Shown: piece by piece, positions 1-13,949 of the stretch | Layout: every line of letters begins with the position of its first letter | Numbering within the stretch: the stretch's first letter is position 1 | NCBI RefSeq assembly: GCF_014268585.2 | Contig: NZ_CP077092.1 | Coordinates: 5,183,501-5,247,500, forward strand | Direction of reading: 5' to 3' | Length of the DNA stretch: 64,000 nt | Origin: Pseudomonas iranensis | GTDB taxonomy: Bacteria > Pseudomonadota > Gammaproteobacteria > Pseudomonadales > Pseudomonadaceae | Position numbers and translations under genes: made by a program | Notes under the pieces: generated by a model | Database searches by the model: none | Seen by the model: the letters and a program-made list of their open reading frames with translations, nothing else | What the model was told of the DNA's origin: nothing

Positions 1-316
1 GGGTCACCAGCAGCACTACCCAGACGTAGCGATTGCTCAGGTCAGCCCAGAGCAGAGTGCTGACGCCGATCGAAGACAGAATCAGCGCGCCACCCATGGT
101 CGGCGTGCCGGATTTGGACAGGTGCGATTGCGGGCCGTCGTTACGTACCGATTGGCCGATTTGACGGTTCTGCAGAGTACGGATCATCCACGGGCCATAG
201 CACAGCGACAAGACCAGCGCGGTCAGCACACCGAGAATCCCGCGCAGGGTCAGGTACTGGAAGACCGCGAAGCCTTTGTAGAACTGTTGCAGATACTCCG
301 CTAGCAGCAGCAGCAT
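1..316 (-). CDS. mraY: Phospho-N-acetylmuramoyl-pentapeptide transferase, N-terminal part (truncated by window edge)
   Basis: MraY is the integral inner-membrane enzyme that transfers phospho-MurNAc-pentapeptide from UDP to undecaprenyl phosphate, making lipid I. The first ~105 residues are visible. They begin [16 protein letters not shown], continue through a hydrophobic segment (residues ~20-45) and include the family hallmark SGTPTMGG. The ATG (314-316) shares one base with the murF stop codon, a TAATG coupling typical of the dcw cluster. The rest of the gene lies beyond position 1. Identity is secure from sequence and position after murF. Confidence 0.93.
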   Translation of the reverse strand, partial: MLLLLAEYLQQFYKGFAVFQYLTLRGILGVLTALVLSLCYGPWMIRTLQNRQIGQSVRNDGPQSHLSKSGTPTMGGALILSSIGVSTLLWADLSNRYVWVVLLVT

Positions 317-1683
317 TAATGTTTCTCCAGACTGGACCCGCACAGAGCCGCAACGATGTTTTCCATCGCTGCGCTGCGCGAACCCTTGATCAAAATGGTG
401 GTGTTTGTGTCCTGCTCGGCGGCGAGGGCCTGGATCAGCTCGGCCTGGGTGCCGAAGTGCTGCGCCTGCTCACCGAAAGCGTTTACGGCGTGGACCATGT
501 TCGGCCCGACCGCGTAAAGCGCGGAAACCTTGCCTCGGGCGTACTCGCCCACGTCGCGGTGCCCCTGCTCCGCCCAGTCGCCCAACTCGCCGATATCTCC
601 GAGCACCAGGACGGTGCGGCCGGAAAAGCCGGCGAGTATATCAACGGCCGCGCACATCGAGGTGGGGTTTGCGTTGTAGGTGTCATCGATCACGCGCATG
701 CCGTTTTTCGCCAGTTGCGCGACGGTGCGGCCCTTGACCGGTTGCACCGCGCCGAGGCCGGTGGCGATGCCGAACAGCGACACGCCCAAGGCGTGCGCAG
801 CAGCAGCGGCAGCCAGGGCATTGGCGACGTTATGGGTACCGAGCAGGTTCAGTTGCACGCGCTCACTGCCTTCAGGCGTGTGCAGATTGAACGCCGGGCA
901 ACCACGGGCATCAGTGGCCAGATCGCTGGCATGGAAATTCGCCTCGCTGTTGCTCAGGGCGAAGGTCAGCACCTGACGACCGGCAGCGCGGGTCTTCCAG
1001 ATACCGAAAGCCTTGTCATCGAGGTTGAGCACGGCGATGCCATCGGCGGCCAGACCCTCGATGATTTCGCCTTTGGCTTCGACGATTTTTTCCGGACCGC
1101 CGAACTCACCGACGTGAGCGGTGCCGGCGTTGTTCAGGATCGCTACGTGCGGCTTGGTCAGCCCGACGGTGTAGGCGATTTCACCGAGACGCGAGGCGCC
1201 CAGTTCGATCACGGCCGAGGTGTGCTCCGGCGCCAGTTCGATCAGGGTCAGCGGGACGCCGAGGTCGTTGTTCAGGTTGCCACGGGTCGCCAGCACCGGA
1301 CCGCGCGTGCGCAGGATGCTCGCGAGCATTTCCTTGACCGTGGTCTTGCCACTGGAACCGGTCACCGCCGCCACTGGCTGGGTGAACGCAGCACGGTTCA
1401 ACGCGCCGAGTTGGCCCAGCGCCTGACGGGTGTCCTTGACCAGCAATTGCGGCAACGCGCTGTCGGCGACTTCGCGCTCGACCAGTGCCGCCACGGCGCC
1501 TTTACCGGCAACGTCGTTCAGATAATCATGACCGTCGAAACGCGGGCCGGTCAGGGCGATGAACAACTGGCCGGCCTGGATCGCCCGACTGTCGATGCTG
1601 ACGCCGTCGAAACTCGCGTCAGCGCCGATCAAACGGGCTTCGAGTGCGTTGGTCAGTTCGCTGAGTGTCAGGGCCTTAAGCAT
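316..1683 (-). CDS. murF: UDP-MurNAc-tripeptide--D-Ala-D-Ala ligase
   Basis: MurF is a cytoplasmic Mur ligase that adds D-Ala-D-Ala to UDP-MurNAc-tripeptide using ATP, the last cytoplasmic step of peptidoglycan precursor synthesis. At 455 residues it has normal family length. The ATP-binding loop GSSGKTT sits near residue 109, followed by the Mur ligase central domain ([15 protein letters not shown]) and the C-terminal domain with [11 protein letters not shown] and LGDIGELG. Its start overlaps the murE 3' end by 8 nt and its stop overlaps the mraY start by 1 nt, so it is translated within the dcw operon. Confidence 0.97.
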   Translation of the reverse strand: MLKALTLSELTNALEARLIGADASFDGVSIDSRAIQAGQLFIALTGPRFDGHDYLNDVAGKGAVAALVEREVADSALPQLLVKDTRQALGQLGALNRAAFTQPVAAVTGSSGKTTVKEMLASILRTRGPVLATRGNLNNDLGVPLTLIELAPEHTSAVIELGASRLGEIAYTVGLTKPHVAILNNAGTAHVGEFGGPEKIVEAKGEIIEGLAADGIAVLNLDDKAFGIWKTRAAGRQVLTFALSNSEANFHASDLATDARGCPAFNLHTPEGSERVQLNLLGTHNVANALAAAAAAHALGVSLFGIATGLGAVQPVKGRTVAQLAKNGMRVIDDTYNANPTSMCAAVDILAGFSGRTVLVLGDIGELGDWAEQGHRDVGEYARGKVSALYAVGPNMVHAVNAFGEQAQHFGTQAELIQALAAEQDTNTTILIKGSRSAAMENIVAALCGSSLEKH

Positions 1684-3138
1684 GGGCCACCTCCCACGCG
1701 GTCAGGGCGCGATCGGCCTCGACCAGATCGGAAAACGCATGGCGCACGCCGTTGATTTCCTGATAGTCCTCGTGACCTTTGCCGGCCAGCACAATGACGT
1801 CATCAGCGGTTGCGCCAGCAATCAATTGCGCAATGGCCTGGCCGCGACCGGCGACGAAAGTGACTTTATCCACAGCGCTGAAACCGGCGCGGATGTCGTC
1901 GAAAATCACCGCAGGATCTTCGGTGCGGGGATTGTCGTCGGTCACCAGCACTTGGTCGGCCAGACGCTCGACCACTTCGGCCATCAACGGACGTTTGCCG
2001 CGATCGCGATCACCGCCGCAGCCGAACAGGCACAGCAATTGGCCTTTGACGTGCGGGCGCAGTGCGGTAAGAACTTTTTCCAGCGCATCGGGCGTGTGGG
2101 CGTAATCGACCACCACCAGCGGTTGCGTACCACCACCCAGACGCTGCATGCGTCCGGCCGGGCCTTCGAGCTTGGGCAGCACTTTGAGAATTTCGTCGAG
2201 GGCGTAATCCAGACCGAGCAAGGCGCCGACTGCGGCCAGCACGTTGCTCAGGTTGAAACGGCCGAGCAGCGTACTGCGCAGGTGATGTTCGCCCTGCGGC
2301 GTGACCAGCGTGGCGCGCACGCCGTGGTCGTCGAACTGCGCTTCGCGGCAGAACAGGTACGCGCTGCTGTCGAGCAGGCTGTAGGTGATCAAGCGCGACT
2401 CGCGTTTTTCCGCCGCCAGTTGCCGACCGAAATCGTCGTCGAGGTTGACCACGCGGCACTTCAAATCATTCCAGGCAAACAGCTTGGCCTTGGCCTCGGC
2501 GTAGGCCTGCATGGTGCCGTGGTAATCCAGGTGATCGCGGGACAGGTTGGTCATCACCGCCACGTCGAACGCCAGCGCGGTGACCCGGCCCTGATCCAGA
2601 CCGTGGGACGACACTTCCATGGCCACGGCTTTCGCGCCGGCCTTTTTCAGATCACCCAGGGTCGCTTGCACCGCAATCGGATTCGGCGTGGTGTGCAGGC
2701 CACTTTCCAGCGCGCCGTAGAAACCGGAACCCAGCGTGCCGACGATGCCGCAATGCTGGCCGAGCAGATCCAGCGCCTGCGCGACCAGTTGGGTCACGCT
2801 GGTCTTGCCATTGGTGCCGGTGACGCCGATCAGGTTCAGGTGGTGACTCGGTTCACCGTAAAAACGCCCGGCGATGTCCGACAGCTGCGCCGCCAGACCC
2901 TTGACCGGAATCAGCGGCACGTCAGTGATCGGCAGCACGGTGGCGCCTTCGACTTCATAAGCCACGGCAGCCGCGCCGCGTTGCAAGGCATCGGCGATAT
3001 GCGCACGGCCATCGAAACGGCCGCCGGGCACGGCGAGAAACAAGTCGCCGGCGCGCACGTTGCGGCTGTCCAGCGCCAGTTCACGGATCAACAGATCGTG
3101 GCCGGCGTGGGGGAATATCTTGTTCAGACTTAATGACA

Positions 3139-3139
<1 letters not shown>
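1676..3139 (-). CDS. murE: UDP-MurNAc-L-Ala-D-Glu--meso-diaminopimelate ligase
   Basis: MurE adds the third stem-peptide residue to UDP-MurNAc-dipeptide, using ATP. The 487-residue protein has the P-loop GVTGTNGKTS near residue 104, the central-domain stretch NLSRDHLDYHGTM, and the TDDNPRTEDP segment near residue 402. In this family the DNPR box goes with meso-diaminopimelate rather than lysine specificity, as expected for a Gram-negative cell wall. The ATG shares one base with the ftsI stop. It belongs to the mraZ-to-mraY operon. Confidence 0.97.
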
Positions 3140-5167
<2,028 letters not shown>

Positions 5168-5171
<4 letters not shown>

Positions 5172-6115
5172 CGCAACTTCTCCGCGACACGCATGACGGC
5201 GCTACGGGAACGTGGGTTGGCTTTGAGTTCGGCGTCGGAGGCCGTCTGCGCTTTGCCGTGGATTTTGATTTTCGGTTCGAAGGCGACGTGGCGAACCGGC
5301 AGGTTGCGCGGCAGATTGTCGGCCTCGCCTTTCACCAGTTTGCGCATGAACAGTTTGACGATGCGGTCTTCCAACGAGTGGAAGCTGATGACCACCAGAC
5401 GGCCGCCAACTTCCAGCGCTTCCAGCGCGGCGTCGAGGCCGGCTTCCAGATCGCCGAGTTCGTTGTTGACGTGAATGCGCAAACCCTGGAACGCGCGGGT
5501 AGCCGGGTTCTTGCCCTTTTCCCACGCCGGGTTGGCGACTTTCAGCACTTCGGCCAGATCGGCGGTGCGCTCGAACGGCTTGATGTCACGACGCTCGGCG
5601 ACGGCACGGGCCATACGCCCGGAGAAACGTTCTTCGCCGTACTCCTTGAACACCCGGGCGATTTCTTCCACTGGCGCGGTGTTGACGAATTCGGCAGCGC
5701 TGATGCCACGGGACGGGTCCATGCGCATGTCCAGCGGCCCGTCATTGAGGAAACTGAAGCCGCGCTCGGCGTCATCGAGCTGCGGCGACGACACGCCGAG
5801 GTCGAGCAGAATGCCGCTGACCTTGCCGGTCAGGCCTTGCTCGGCAACCACCGAACCGAGCTCGGCAAAGCTGCGCTGCACAACGACAAAGCGGCCGTCT
5901 TCGGCCGCTAGCGTTTGCCCGGTGGCAATCGCTTGAGGGTCCTTGTCGAATCCGATGAGTCGACCGTCCGGCCCGAGCTGGCTGAGGATCAACCGGCTGT
6001 GCCCGCCGCGCCCGAATGTGCCGTCCAGATAGCAGCCATCAGGACGTACGGCGAGAGCCTCGACGGCTTCGTCAAGCAGTACGGTGATGTGGTTAAAGCC
6101 GCTATCAATAGTCAC
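5168..6115 (-). CDS. rsmH: 16S rRNA (cytosine1402-N4)-methyltransferase
   Basis: RsmH (MraW) uses SAM to methylate N4 of C1402 in the 16S rRNA decoding centre. The 315-residue protein begins with [13 protein letters not shown], then the SAM-binding stretch [12 protein letters not shown]. It also carries [22 protein letters not shown] and the C-terminal [11 protein letters not shown], all hallmarks of the family. The start is GTG at 6113-6115, in a GTGA overlap with the mraZ stop; no better ATG lies nearby. It is the second gene of the dcw operon. Confidence 0.97.
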
Positions 6116-6567
6116 AGGATCAAATCACGCAGTTCATCAGGCATCGCGCCCGGTTGTTGAATAGCAGCAAGGTCAGCGGCAGATACCGCGTTCCATGCAT
6201 CCTCGTCCCACAATTGGAACTTGTTCAGTTGGCCGACCAGCATCGCGCGCTTATCGAGCTTGGCGTATTCGCGCAAACGCGGCGGAACCAGGAAACGACC
6301 ACTGCCATCGAGTTCGAGGTCGACGGCATTACCAATCAATAAACGTTGCAGGCGACGGTTCTCTTCGCGAAGCGAAGGGAGTGCGCGCAACTTGGTTTCA
6401 ATAATTTCCCACTCATCGAGTGGATAGACACACAGGCACGGATCAACGGCATCAATGGTCACGATCAATTGACCGGAACTGCGCGAATCGAGCTCGTCAC
6501 GGTACCGGCTCGGCATGGCGAGACGGCCCTTTGCATCGAGACTGATAGCGTTAGCTCCGCGAAACAC
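6112..6567 (-). CDS. mraZ: Transcriptional regulator / division protein MraZ
   Basis: MraZ is an AbrB/SpoVT-like DNA-binding protein that represses its own dcw operon by binding repeated TGGG-type boxes. The 151-residue protein shows the duplicated fold: first half [22 protein letters not shown], second half [22 protein letters not shown]. The start is GTG (6565-6567) preceded by GGAG. It is the promoter-proximal gene, and three candidate MraZ boxes lie in its leader (see 6609-6633). Confidence 0.96.
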   Translation of the reverse strand: MFRGANAISLDAKGRLAMPSRYRDELDSRSSGQLIVTIDAVDPCLCVYPLDEWEIIETKLRALPSLREENRRLQRLLIGNAVDLELDGSGRFLVPPRLREYAKLDKRAMLVGQLNKFQLWDEDAWNAVSAADLAAIQQPGAMPDELRDLIL

Positions 6568-6608
6568 GTCAGCGTTTCTCCAATTTTTATCGTTTTGAGC
6601 TCAAAAAA

Positions 6609-6633
6609 CCCACTTCATGCCACTTTCCGCCAC
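6609..6633 (-). promoter_or_regulatory. Three MraZ-binding boxes in the dcw leader
   Basis: Read on the minus strand, three 5-bp boxes GTGGC, GTGGC and GTGGG occur at exactly 10-bp intervals (plus-strand positions 6629-6633, 6619-6623, 6609-6613). This matches the known MraZ operator architecture of tandem TGGGN-like repeats one helical turn apart. They lie just downstream of the predicted -10 element, so bound MraZ would block initiation or early elongation. Confidence 0.8.
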
Positions 6634-6641
6634 TTGCGCAC

Positions 6642-6671
6642 ACTATAGGAATGCGCCCACCACACCGTCAA
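6642..6671 (-). promoter_or_regulatory. Predicted sigma70 promoter of the dcw cluster
   Basis: On the minus strand, TTGACG (plus 6666-6671) and TATAGT (plus 6642-6647) are separated by 18 bp, close to the RpoD consensus. The start site would fall near 6635, immediately before the MraZ boxes. This is the only strong promoter-like pair seen in the mraZ upstream region. Confidence 0.7.
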
Positions 6672-6970
6672 GGCGCGGATTAAAGGAAAAGCCTTACAGA
6701 ACGGAGATTTAGCGACGTAAAAGGAGGCCCAACGAGAATCTGACGTGAAGTTTCGACCAATAACTTGATGCAGCACTGAAAGCTGCGCTCGAAAGTTAAA
6801 GTAGTTTGTTAAGAGTAAGATTTTTTCGGTATTACAAAGGCGCTTCGGCTGTTGATTGAAGCAGGGTGGGAAAAGGCTATTACCGCGTTTGCCGCTGCCG
6901 GAGTTTCAGACCAGGCCGGCTGACATTACACAGCCGCGTCTTCTTTGTTTCAAGCAGGGAAAGAAAAAGG
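6672..6970. other. Intergenic region between dcw promoter and rnpB; no gene seen
   Basis: About 300 bases upstream of mraZ and downstream of the rnpB 3' end. It is richer in AT than its surroundings and contains no convincing reading frame. A short palindrome (CGGCTG ... CAGCCG, about 6918-6937) could form a hairpin in the rnpB 3' trailer but is not followed by a T-run. Additional dcw promoters or activator sites may lie here, but none can be named. Confidence 0.4.
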
Positions 6971-7325
6971 TGGAGAGTCGATCTGTAAGCCGGGTTCTGT
7001 CTTGAACAGTCATTCGTCTACGATGGCCATCACTGGACATCTTTAGCAACCTACCCGGTCCCAGCGCGGGCCACGCCTTGGGACCCTATTTGGTCTTGCT
7101 CCAAGTGGGGTTTACCTAGCCACGAACTGTTGCCAGACGTGCGGTGCGCTCTTACCGCACCTTTTCACCCTTACCGGCGCTTGCGCGCTTAGGCGGTTAT
7201 TTTCTGTGGCACTTTCCGTAGGCTCACGCCTCCCAGGCATTACCTGGCACTTCGCCCTATGGAGCCCGGACTTTCCTCCCCCCCCTAATTTTCATAGAGG
7301 GCAGCGACTGTCCGATCGACTCTCC
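6971..7325 (-). ncRNA. rnpB: RNase P catalytic RNA, bacterial type A
   Basis: M1-like RNA that cleaves tRNA 5' leaders. On the minus strand the 5' end pairs with the 3' end: AGAGTCGAT near 7323 and ATCGACTCTCC near 6971-6985. Diagnostic conserved segments are present in order: GGAGGAAAGTCCGGGCTCC, the GGTGCGGTAAGAGCGCACC hairpin, the GGTAAACCCC segment, GACCAAATAGGG, and near the 3' end ACAGAACCCGGCTTA. Length (~355 nt) and position beside rsmI match Pseudomonas. End points are estimated to within a few bases. Confidence 0.96.
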
Positions 7326-7396
7326 GCCGCGAAGGTTAACGGCAGAGCGCCGGAAGAACAAGCGCTAAAACCCTCAGGAACGCCATGGGCGACGGC

Positions 7397-8269
7397 TTAC
7401 ACGCCTTTCTGTTTATCCAGCGCGACCTGATACAGCACGTTTTTGCGCTCGCCAGTGATTTGTGCTGCCAGTGCGGCGGCGCGCTTGAGCGGCATTTCCT
7501 CCAGAAGCAGATCGAGGATGCGCATGGCTTCGCTGCTGACCGCGTCCTCCGACTCCGGCGCCGTCCAGCCGGCCACCAGCACTACGCATTCGCCGCGCTG
7601 CTGATTGCTGTCGGACTCGACGAACGCACGCAGTTCGCTGAGCGGCAAGCCTTTGAGGGTTTCGAAGGTCTTGGTGATTTCCCGCGCCAGCAGAGCCTGA
7701 CGCTCGCCGCCAAACACCGCTTCCATATCCTGCAGACATTCGAGAATGCGATGCGGCGCCTCATAGAAAATCAGGGTGCGTGGCTCTTCTTTGACTGCTT
7801 CCAGACGCGCCTTGCGCCCGACCGACTTGGCCGGCAGGAAACCTTCGAAGATAAAACGGTCGGATGGCAATCCCGCCGCCGACAGCGCCGCGATCAGCGC
7901 GCAGGCACCCGGCACCGGCACCACATTGATGCCGGCCGCACGGGCCTGACGCACCAGGTGATAACCCGGATCGGAAATCAGCGGCGTGCCGGCATCAGAG
8001 ATCAGCGCGACGTTGTCGCCCGCCAGCAACCGGGTAATAAAGCGGCTACCCTCATCCCGTTCGTTGTGTTCGTGACATGCGGCCAGCGGCGTACCGATAC
8101 CGAAGTGCTGCATCAGGCGCGCCGAATGCCGCGTGTCTTCCGCTGCAATCAGTGCCACTTCACGGAGGATCTTCAAGGCCCGGGCGCTGATGTCGTCCAG
8201 GTTGCCGATGGGCGTCGCCACCACATAAAGCGAGCCAGCAGCGGAATTCAAAGGACCTGGAGCAGTCAA
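7397..8269 (-). CDS. rsmI: 16S rRNA (cytidine1402-2'-O)-methyltransferase
   Basis: RsmI methylates the 2'-OH of C1402, the same nucleotide modified by RsmH. It belongs to the tetrapyrrole-methylase fold, shown by LYVVATPIGNLDDISARAL at the N-terminus, AAEDTRHS, and LISDAGTPLISDPGY. The frame is open to an ATG at 8302, but that ATG lacks a ribosome-binding site. TTG at 8267-8269 (TTG ACT GCT CCA) has GAGGTG a few bases upstream and gives the family's usual N-terminus, so it is preferred (290 residues instead of 301). Confidence 0.93.
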   Translation of the reverse strand: MTAPGPLNSAAGSLYVVATPIGNLDDISARALKILREVALIAAEDTRHSARLMQHFGIGTPLAACHEHNERDEGSRFITRLLAGDNVALISDAGTPLISDPGYHLVRQARAAGINVVPVPGACALIAALSAAGLPSDRFIFEGFLPAKSVGRKARLEAVKEEPRTLIFYEAPHRILECLQDMEAVFGGERQALLAREITKTFETLKGLPLSELRAFVESDSNQQRGECVVLVAGWTAPESEDAVSSEAMRILDLLLEEMPLKRAAALAAQITGERKNVLYQVALDKQKGV

Positions 8270-8479
8270 AGCGCACACCTCGTGATCGGTAAAAGCGGCC
8301 ATTGTAGCGCGTCATGAGGCTTGCGATGCGCTCCGGCCGAGTGCGGTTTTTCGCCCGGTTGTGCGCTGCCGCAACATTTACTCCAGCTAAATTGACCGAT
8401 TCACGCCAGTAACATCGCGCCCCGGCCAGTGCTTGGGTACAATTCCACGCTAATTTGATCGAGTATCAGGAACACTTAC

Positions 8480-10290
8480 ATGATCGCTTGCCTGCGGCTG
8501 CTCACTGCCCTCTGCCTCGCTGCCTTGTTGGCCGCGTGTGCCAGCTCCCCTTCCTCCAGCCTTGGCGAACTTCCACGGACTCCGGACGCCAGCATCGAGC
8601 AACTGCTCGAACAGGCCGCCCAGGCTAAAACCCCGGAACAAGCCGCCCTGCTGCGCCTGAGCGCAGCAGACCAGGCTTATCGCCAAGGCAACGCCGGCCA
8701 GTCCGCGCAAATCCTGCAACAAGTGCCGGTGGAGCAACTCAAGCCAGGCCAGCAGATTTTCGCCAATACGCTGTCCGCCGAACTGGCCATGACGCGCAAT
8801 CAGCCGAAAGCTGCGCTGACTGCCCTGAGCCATCCAAGCTTCCAGAAGCTCAGCGAAATGCCGGAAGAGCAGCAAGTGCGCACTGGCACTGTTCACGCCC
8901 GCGCCCTTGAAGCCGATGGCCAGACGCTGGCCGCTGCCCGTGAGCGTGTGTTCATTGCACCGATGCTGGAAGGCGAAGCGGCGAGCAAGAATCACGAAGC
9001 GATCTGGACCCTGATCGCGTCGCTGCCAACCGATCAATTGCAACCGAACAACACCGACGATCTCGGCGGTTGGATGGCACTGGCGCAAGCGGTGAAAACC
9101 GCAGGCACGCTGGAACAGCAACAGGCCGCGATCGACAACTGGCGTGCGCAGAATCCAAAGCACCCGGCGGCGATCAACCTGCCGCTGCCGCTTACCAAAC
9201 TCAAGGAACTGGCCAGCCAGCCACTGAGCAAAATCGCCCTGCTGCTGCCCCAGGACGGCCAGTTGGCGTCGGTCGGCAAAGCGCTGCGTGAAGGCTTCAT
9301 GGCCGCGCATTATCAGGCGCAACAGGCCGGCCAGAACACGCCTGCCATCGAGTTCTACGACAGCTCGAAGCTGACCTCGATGGACGAGTTCTATCGCAAG
9401 GCCCAGGCGGACGGCGTGCAACTGGTAGTCGGCCCGCTGGAAAAACCACTGGTCAAGCAACTGAGCACTCGCCCGCAACTGCCGATCACGACCCTGGCGC
9501 TGAACTACAGCGAAGGCGAGCAAGGCCCGGCGCAACTGTTCCAGTTCGGCCTCGCTGCTGAAGATGAAGCTCGCGAAGTCTCCCGTCGCGCCCGTGCCGA
9601 TGGCCTGCATCGCGCCGCGATCATGGTGCCGAAGGGCGAATGGGGCGATCGCGTCCTGCGTGCCTTCAGCCAGGACTGGCAAGCCAATGGCGGCAGCATC
9701 GTTGCCACCGAACGTGTCGATCAGCCGGTGCAACTGGCCCAGCAGATCGCCGATATGTTCCAACTGCGTCAGAGCGAAGCTCGCGCCAAGAGCCTGCAGA
9801 ATGTTGCCGGCACCAATGTCGCCGCCCAGCCTTCGCGTCGCCAGGACATCGAATTCATCTTCTTGGCCGCCACGCCGCAACAGGCCCAGCAGATCAAGCC
9901 GACCCTGAACTTCCAGTACGCCGGTGACGTGCCGGTCTACGCGACTTCCCACGTGTACAGCGCCAGCGGCGACGTCAACCAGTACAACGACATGAACGGC
10001 ATTCGCTTCTGCGAAACCCCATGGTTGCTGGAAACCAGCGATCCGCTGCGCCAGCAGGTGGCTGCGCAATGGCCGCAAGCCAATGGCAGCCTCGGTCGCC
10101 TGTACGCCATGGGCGCCGACGCCTATCGCCTGGCCCCGCGCCTGGGCCAACTCAAAGCCCTGCCGGACAGCCGCATCGAAGGTCAGTCGGGCAGCCTCGG
10201 CATGACCCAGACCCAGCGCGTTGTGCGCCAGTTGCCGTGGGCACAGTTCGTCAGCGGTCAGGTGCAGCGCCTGCCGGACACACCGCGCTG

Positions 10291-10291
<1 letters not shown>
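8480..10291 (+). CDS. lpoA: Penicillin-binding protein activator LpoA (lipoprotein)
   Basis: Outer-membrane lipoprotein of the LppC/LpoA family, known to activate the class A PBP1a (PonA) from outside the cell wall. The signal peptide ends in the lipobox LAAC with Cys20. The N-terminal half (residues ~35-250) is helical and TPR-like. The C-terminal half has a periplasmic-binding-protein fold beginning KIALLLPQDGQLASVGKALREGF. The full length of 603 residues is normal. It starts the lpoA-yraN-gmhA-BON operon, and its stop overlaps the next start (TGATG). Confidence 0.93.
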
Positions 10292-11923
<1,632 letters not shown>

Positions 11924-11940
11924 CCGTAAAAGGCAGACAT

Positions 11941-11974
11941 AAAAAAGGCGATCCATCCGGATCGCCTTTTTTTT
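11941..11974. terminator. Bidirectional intrinsic terminator between BON gene and sspB
   Basis: The perfect 8-bp stem GGCGATCC/GGATCGCC with a 4-nt loop is flanked by an A-run on the left and a T-run on the right. It can therefore end both the plus-strand lpoA operon and the minus-strand sspAB transcript. Confidence 0.9.
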
Positions 11975-12386
11975 ATTTCACAACCTTCAAACTTGGCCGG
12001 CCACTGGGGCGTGGCGGCTCGCTGCCCGGTGGCGGCGAGTCGTCATCCGGATCGATGTCTTCCTCGTCGTCCATCGGCAACTCGAGGTCAAACACCATTC
12101 CCTGGCCGTTCTCACGCGCATAAATGCCCAGGATCGCGCTGATCGGCACGTAGAGACTGTGCGGAACACCGCCGAAGCGGCCTTCGAACGTCACCACGTC
12201 GTTATCCATGTGCAGATGACGCACGGCACTCGGCGAGATGTTCAGGACGATCTGGCCGTCACTGGCAAAACCCTGTGGCACCTGCACCGCCGGGTACTCG
12301 GAGTTGACCAGCATGTGCGGGGTGCAATCGTTATCCACAATCCACTCGTAGAGCGCGCGGACCAGATAAGGTCGACTGGAGTTCAT
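11973..12386 (-). CDS. sspB: ClpXP protease specificity-enhancing factor SspB
   Basis: SspB tethers ssrA-tagged substrates to ClpXP. The 137-residue protein has the substrate-binding core beginning SRPYLVRALYEWIVDNDCTPHMLV. An acidic, proline-rich linker follows, then the C-terminal ClpX-docking (XB) motif GRPSLKVVK. It lies directly downstream of sspA with a 16-nt gap, the conserved enterobacterial and pseudomonad arrangement. Confidence 0.96.
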   Translation of the reverse strand: MNSSRPYLVRALYEWIVDNDCTPHMLVNSEYPAVQVPQGFASDGQIVLNISPSAVRHLHMDNDVVTFEGRFGGVPHSLYVPISAILGIYARENGQGMVFDLELPMDDEEDIDPDDDSPPPGSEPPRPSGRPSLKVVK

Positions 12387-12402
12387 AGCGGCTCCTTAAG
12401 CC

Positions 12403-13020
12403 TTAGCGCATATCGCGTTCGACACCAGACAGACTCGCCTGGAAAGCCTCACGCGCAAACTGGCGCTCCATATAATCAAGCAGCGGCTTGGCCGGCCGCG
12501 GCAGTTCAATACCCAGAATCGGCAAACGCCAGAGTATGGGTAATAGGCAGCAATCCACCAGACTTTGTTCCTCACTGAGGAAGAACGGCTTGTCGGCGAA
12601 CAGCGGCGAAACGCCGGTCAGGCTTTCGCGCAATTCCTTGCGCGCCACGACCCGTGCGGCCTCTTTGCTCTTGGGATCCAGAATCAGATCCACCAGCCCG
12701 CACCAGTCACGCTGAATCCTGTGGATCAGCAGACGGCTGTTGGCCCGCGCCACCGGATAAACCGGCATCAGCGGCGGGTGCGGGTAACGCTCATCCAGAT
12801 ACTCCATCACCACGGTCGACTCCCACAACGCCAGGTCACGATCGACCAGCGTCGGCAGACTGCCGTAAGGGTTCACCTCAATCAGTTTAGGCGGCTGGCG
12901 GCCCGCTTCCACGTAAATGATTTCGGCGCTGACACCCTTCTCTGCAAGCACGATGCGCACTCGGTGGGAATAGTGGTCGGCGGGGTCGGAGTAACAGGCC
13001 AACCGATTGGTCACGCCCAT
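12403..13020 (-). CDS. sspA: Stringent starvation protein A
   Basis: SspA is a glutathione-S-transferase-fold protein that binds RNA polymerase-sigma70 and affects stationary-phase and virulence gene expression. The 205-residue product has the thioredoxin-like N-terminal domain ([23 protein letters not shown], abbreviated), then [19 protein letters not shown] and [13 protein letters not shown], then an all-helical C-terminal domain. It follows petC after a gap holding a large inverted repeat (13063-13142), which may decouple it from the cytochrome genes. Confidence 0.95.
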   Translation of the reverse strand: MGVTNRLACYSDPADHYSHRVRIVLAEKGVSAEIIYVEAGRQPPKLIEVNPYGSLPTLVDRDLALWESTVVMEYLDERYPHPPLMPVYPVARANSRLLIHRIQRDWCGLVDLILDPKSKEAARVVARKELRESLTGVSPLFADKPFFLSEEQSLVDCCLLPILWRLPILGIELPRPAKPLLDYMERQFAREAFQASLSGVERDMR

Positions 13021-13062
13021 GGCGATCCTCCTCGCTTGTTGAATTTGTCGGAACCGGAAAAA

Positions 13063-13142
13063 CGCGCGCGCCCAGAGGGCACCTCCCGCAGGGTCTGACT
13101 GAGCAGATCCTGCTTTAGCGGAGGCGCCCTTGGGCGCGCGCG
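13063..13142. repeat. Large composite inverted repeat between petC and sspA
   Basis: The outer arms (13063-13086 and 13120-13142) are ~23-nt near-complements rich in CGCGCGCCC. Inside is a second palindrome, GCAGGGTCTG / CAGATCCTGC, with a 6-nt loop and one mismatch. Together they could fold into a long hairpin spanning about 80 nt. There is no T-run on either side, so it may be a processing or attenuation structure rather than a simple terminator. Confidence 0.7.
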
Positions 13143-13166
13143 ATTAACAGCAATGCTTGAAGCGTA

Positions 13167-13949
13167 TCAGTGCACGTCTTTCCAGTATTCACGCTTGAGC
13201 AGGTAGGCGAACACGAAGAAGAACGCCAGGTACAGCAAGACATAAGTACCGATGCGCTGATGTTGCAGCTTAACCGGGTTAGCCGAGTAAGCCAGAAAGG
13301 TTACCAGATTCTTGACCTTCTCATCGAACTGCTCTTCGTTCAGAGCACCGGACTTCGGCACGATGGTCAACTGATCGCACGCTTCGTGGGTCAGCGGCGT
13401 GCCGGTCAGCGGATCGTATTGCTTCTTGCCGTCTTCGACGATCTGCACCTGCTTGCAGCCGACGACCTGACGACCTTGCAGGCCGACCAGCACGTTAGGC
13501 ATGCCGACGTTCGGGAAGACCTTGTTGTTCACGCCCCATGGACGCGCCGGGTCTTCATAGAACGACTTCAGGTAACCGTACAGCCAGTCGGTGCCGCGTA
13601 CCCGCGCTACCAGCGTCAGGTCCGGCGGCGCTGCGCCGAACCAGGTCTTGGCGTCGGCCGGCTGCATGCCGATGTTCATGTGGTCGCCGATCTTGGCACC
13701 GGTGAACACCAGCTTCTCCAGCATCAACTCGTGCGGGATGCCGAGGTCATCGGCGACGCGCTCGTAACGCTGGAACTTGGCACTGTGGCAACCCATGCAA
13801 TAGTTGGCAAAGGTCCGCGCACCATCCTGCAGGGCGGCTTTGTCGGAGACGTCGATATCGACACTTTCCAATTCCGGACCATGACCCTCGGCAGCAAAAA
13901 CCAGGGAAGGCAGCGCAGCAAAAATCAGAGCAAGAAATAACTTTTTCAT
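13167..13949 (-). CDS. petC: Ubiquinol-cytochrome c reductase, cytochrome c1 subunit
   Basis: Cytochrome c1 carries electrons from the Rieske protein to soluble cytochrome c in the bc1 complex. The 260-residue protein has a signal peptide (MKKLFLALIFAALPSLVFA) and the covalent haem-binding motif CMGCH at residues 51-55. Further c1 signatures are LTLVARVRGTDWLYGYLKSF and a C-terminal membrane anchor (YVLLYLAFFFVFAYLL). The ATG at 13949 overlaps the petB stop by one base, so the longer open frame upstream is not used. Confidence 0.96.
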   Translation of the reverse strand: MKKLFLALIFAALPSLVFAAEGHGPELESVDIDVSDKAALQDGARTFANYCMGCHSAKFQRYERVADDLGIPHELMLEKLVFTGAKIGDHMNIGMQPADAKTWFGAAPPDLTLVARVRGTDWLYGYLKSFYEDPARPWGVNNKVFPNVGMPNVLVGLQGRQVVGCKQVQIVEDGKKQYDPLTGTPLTHEACDQLTIVPKSGALNEEQFDEKVKNLVTFLAYSANPVKLQHQRIGTYVLLYLAFFFVFAYLLKREYWKDVH

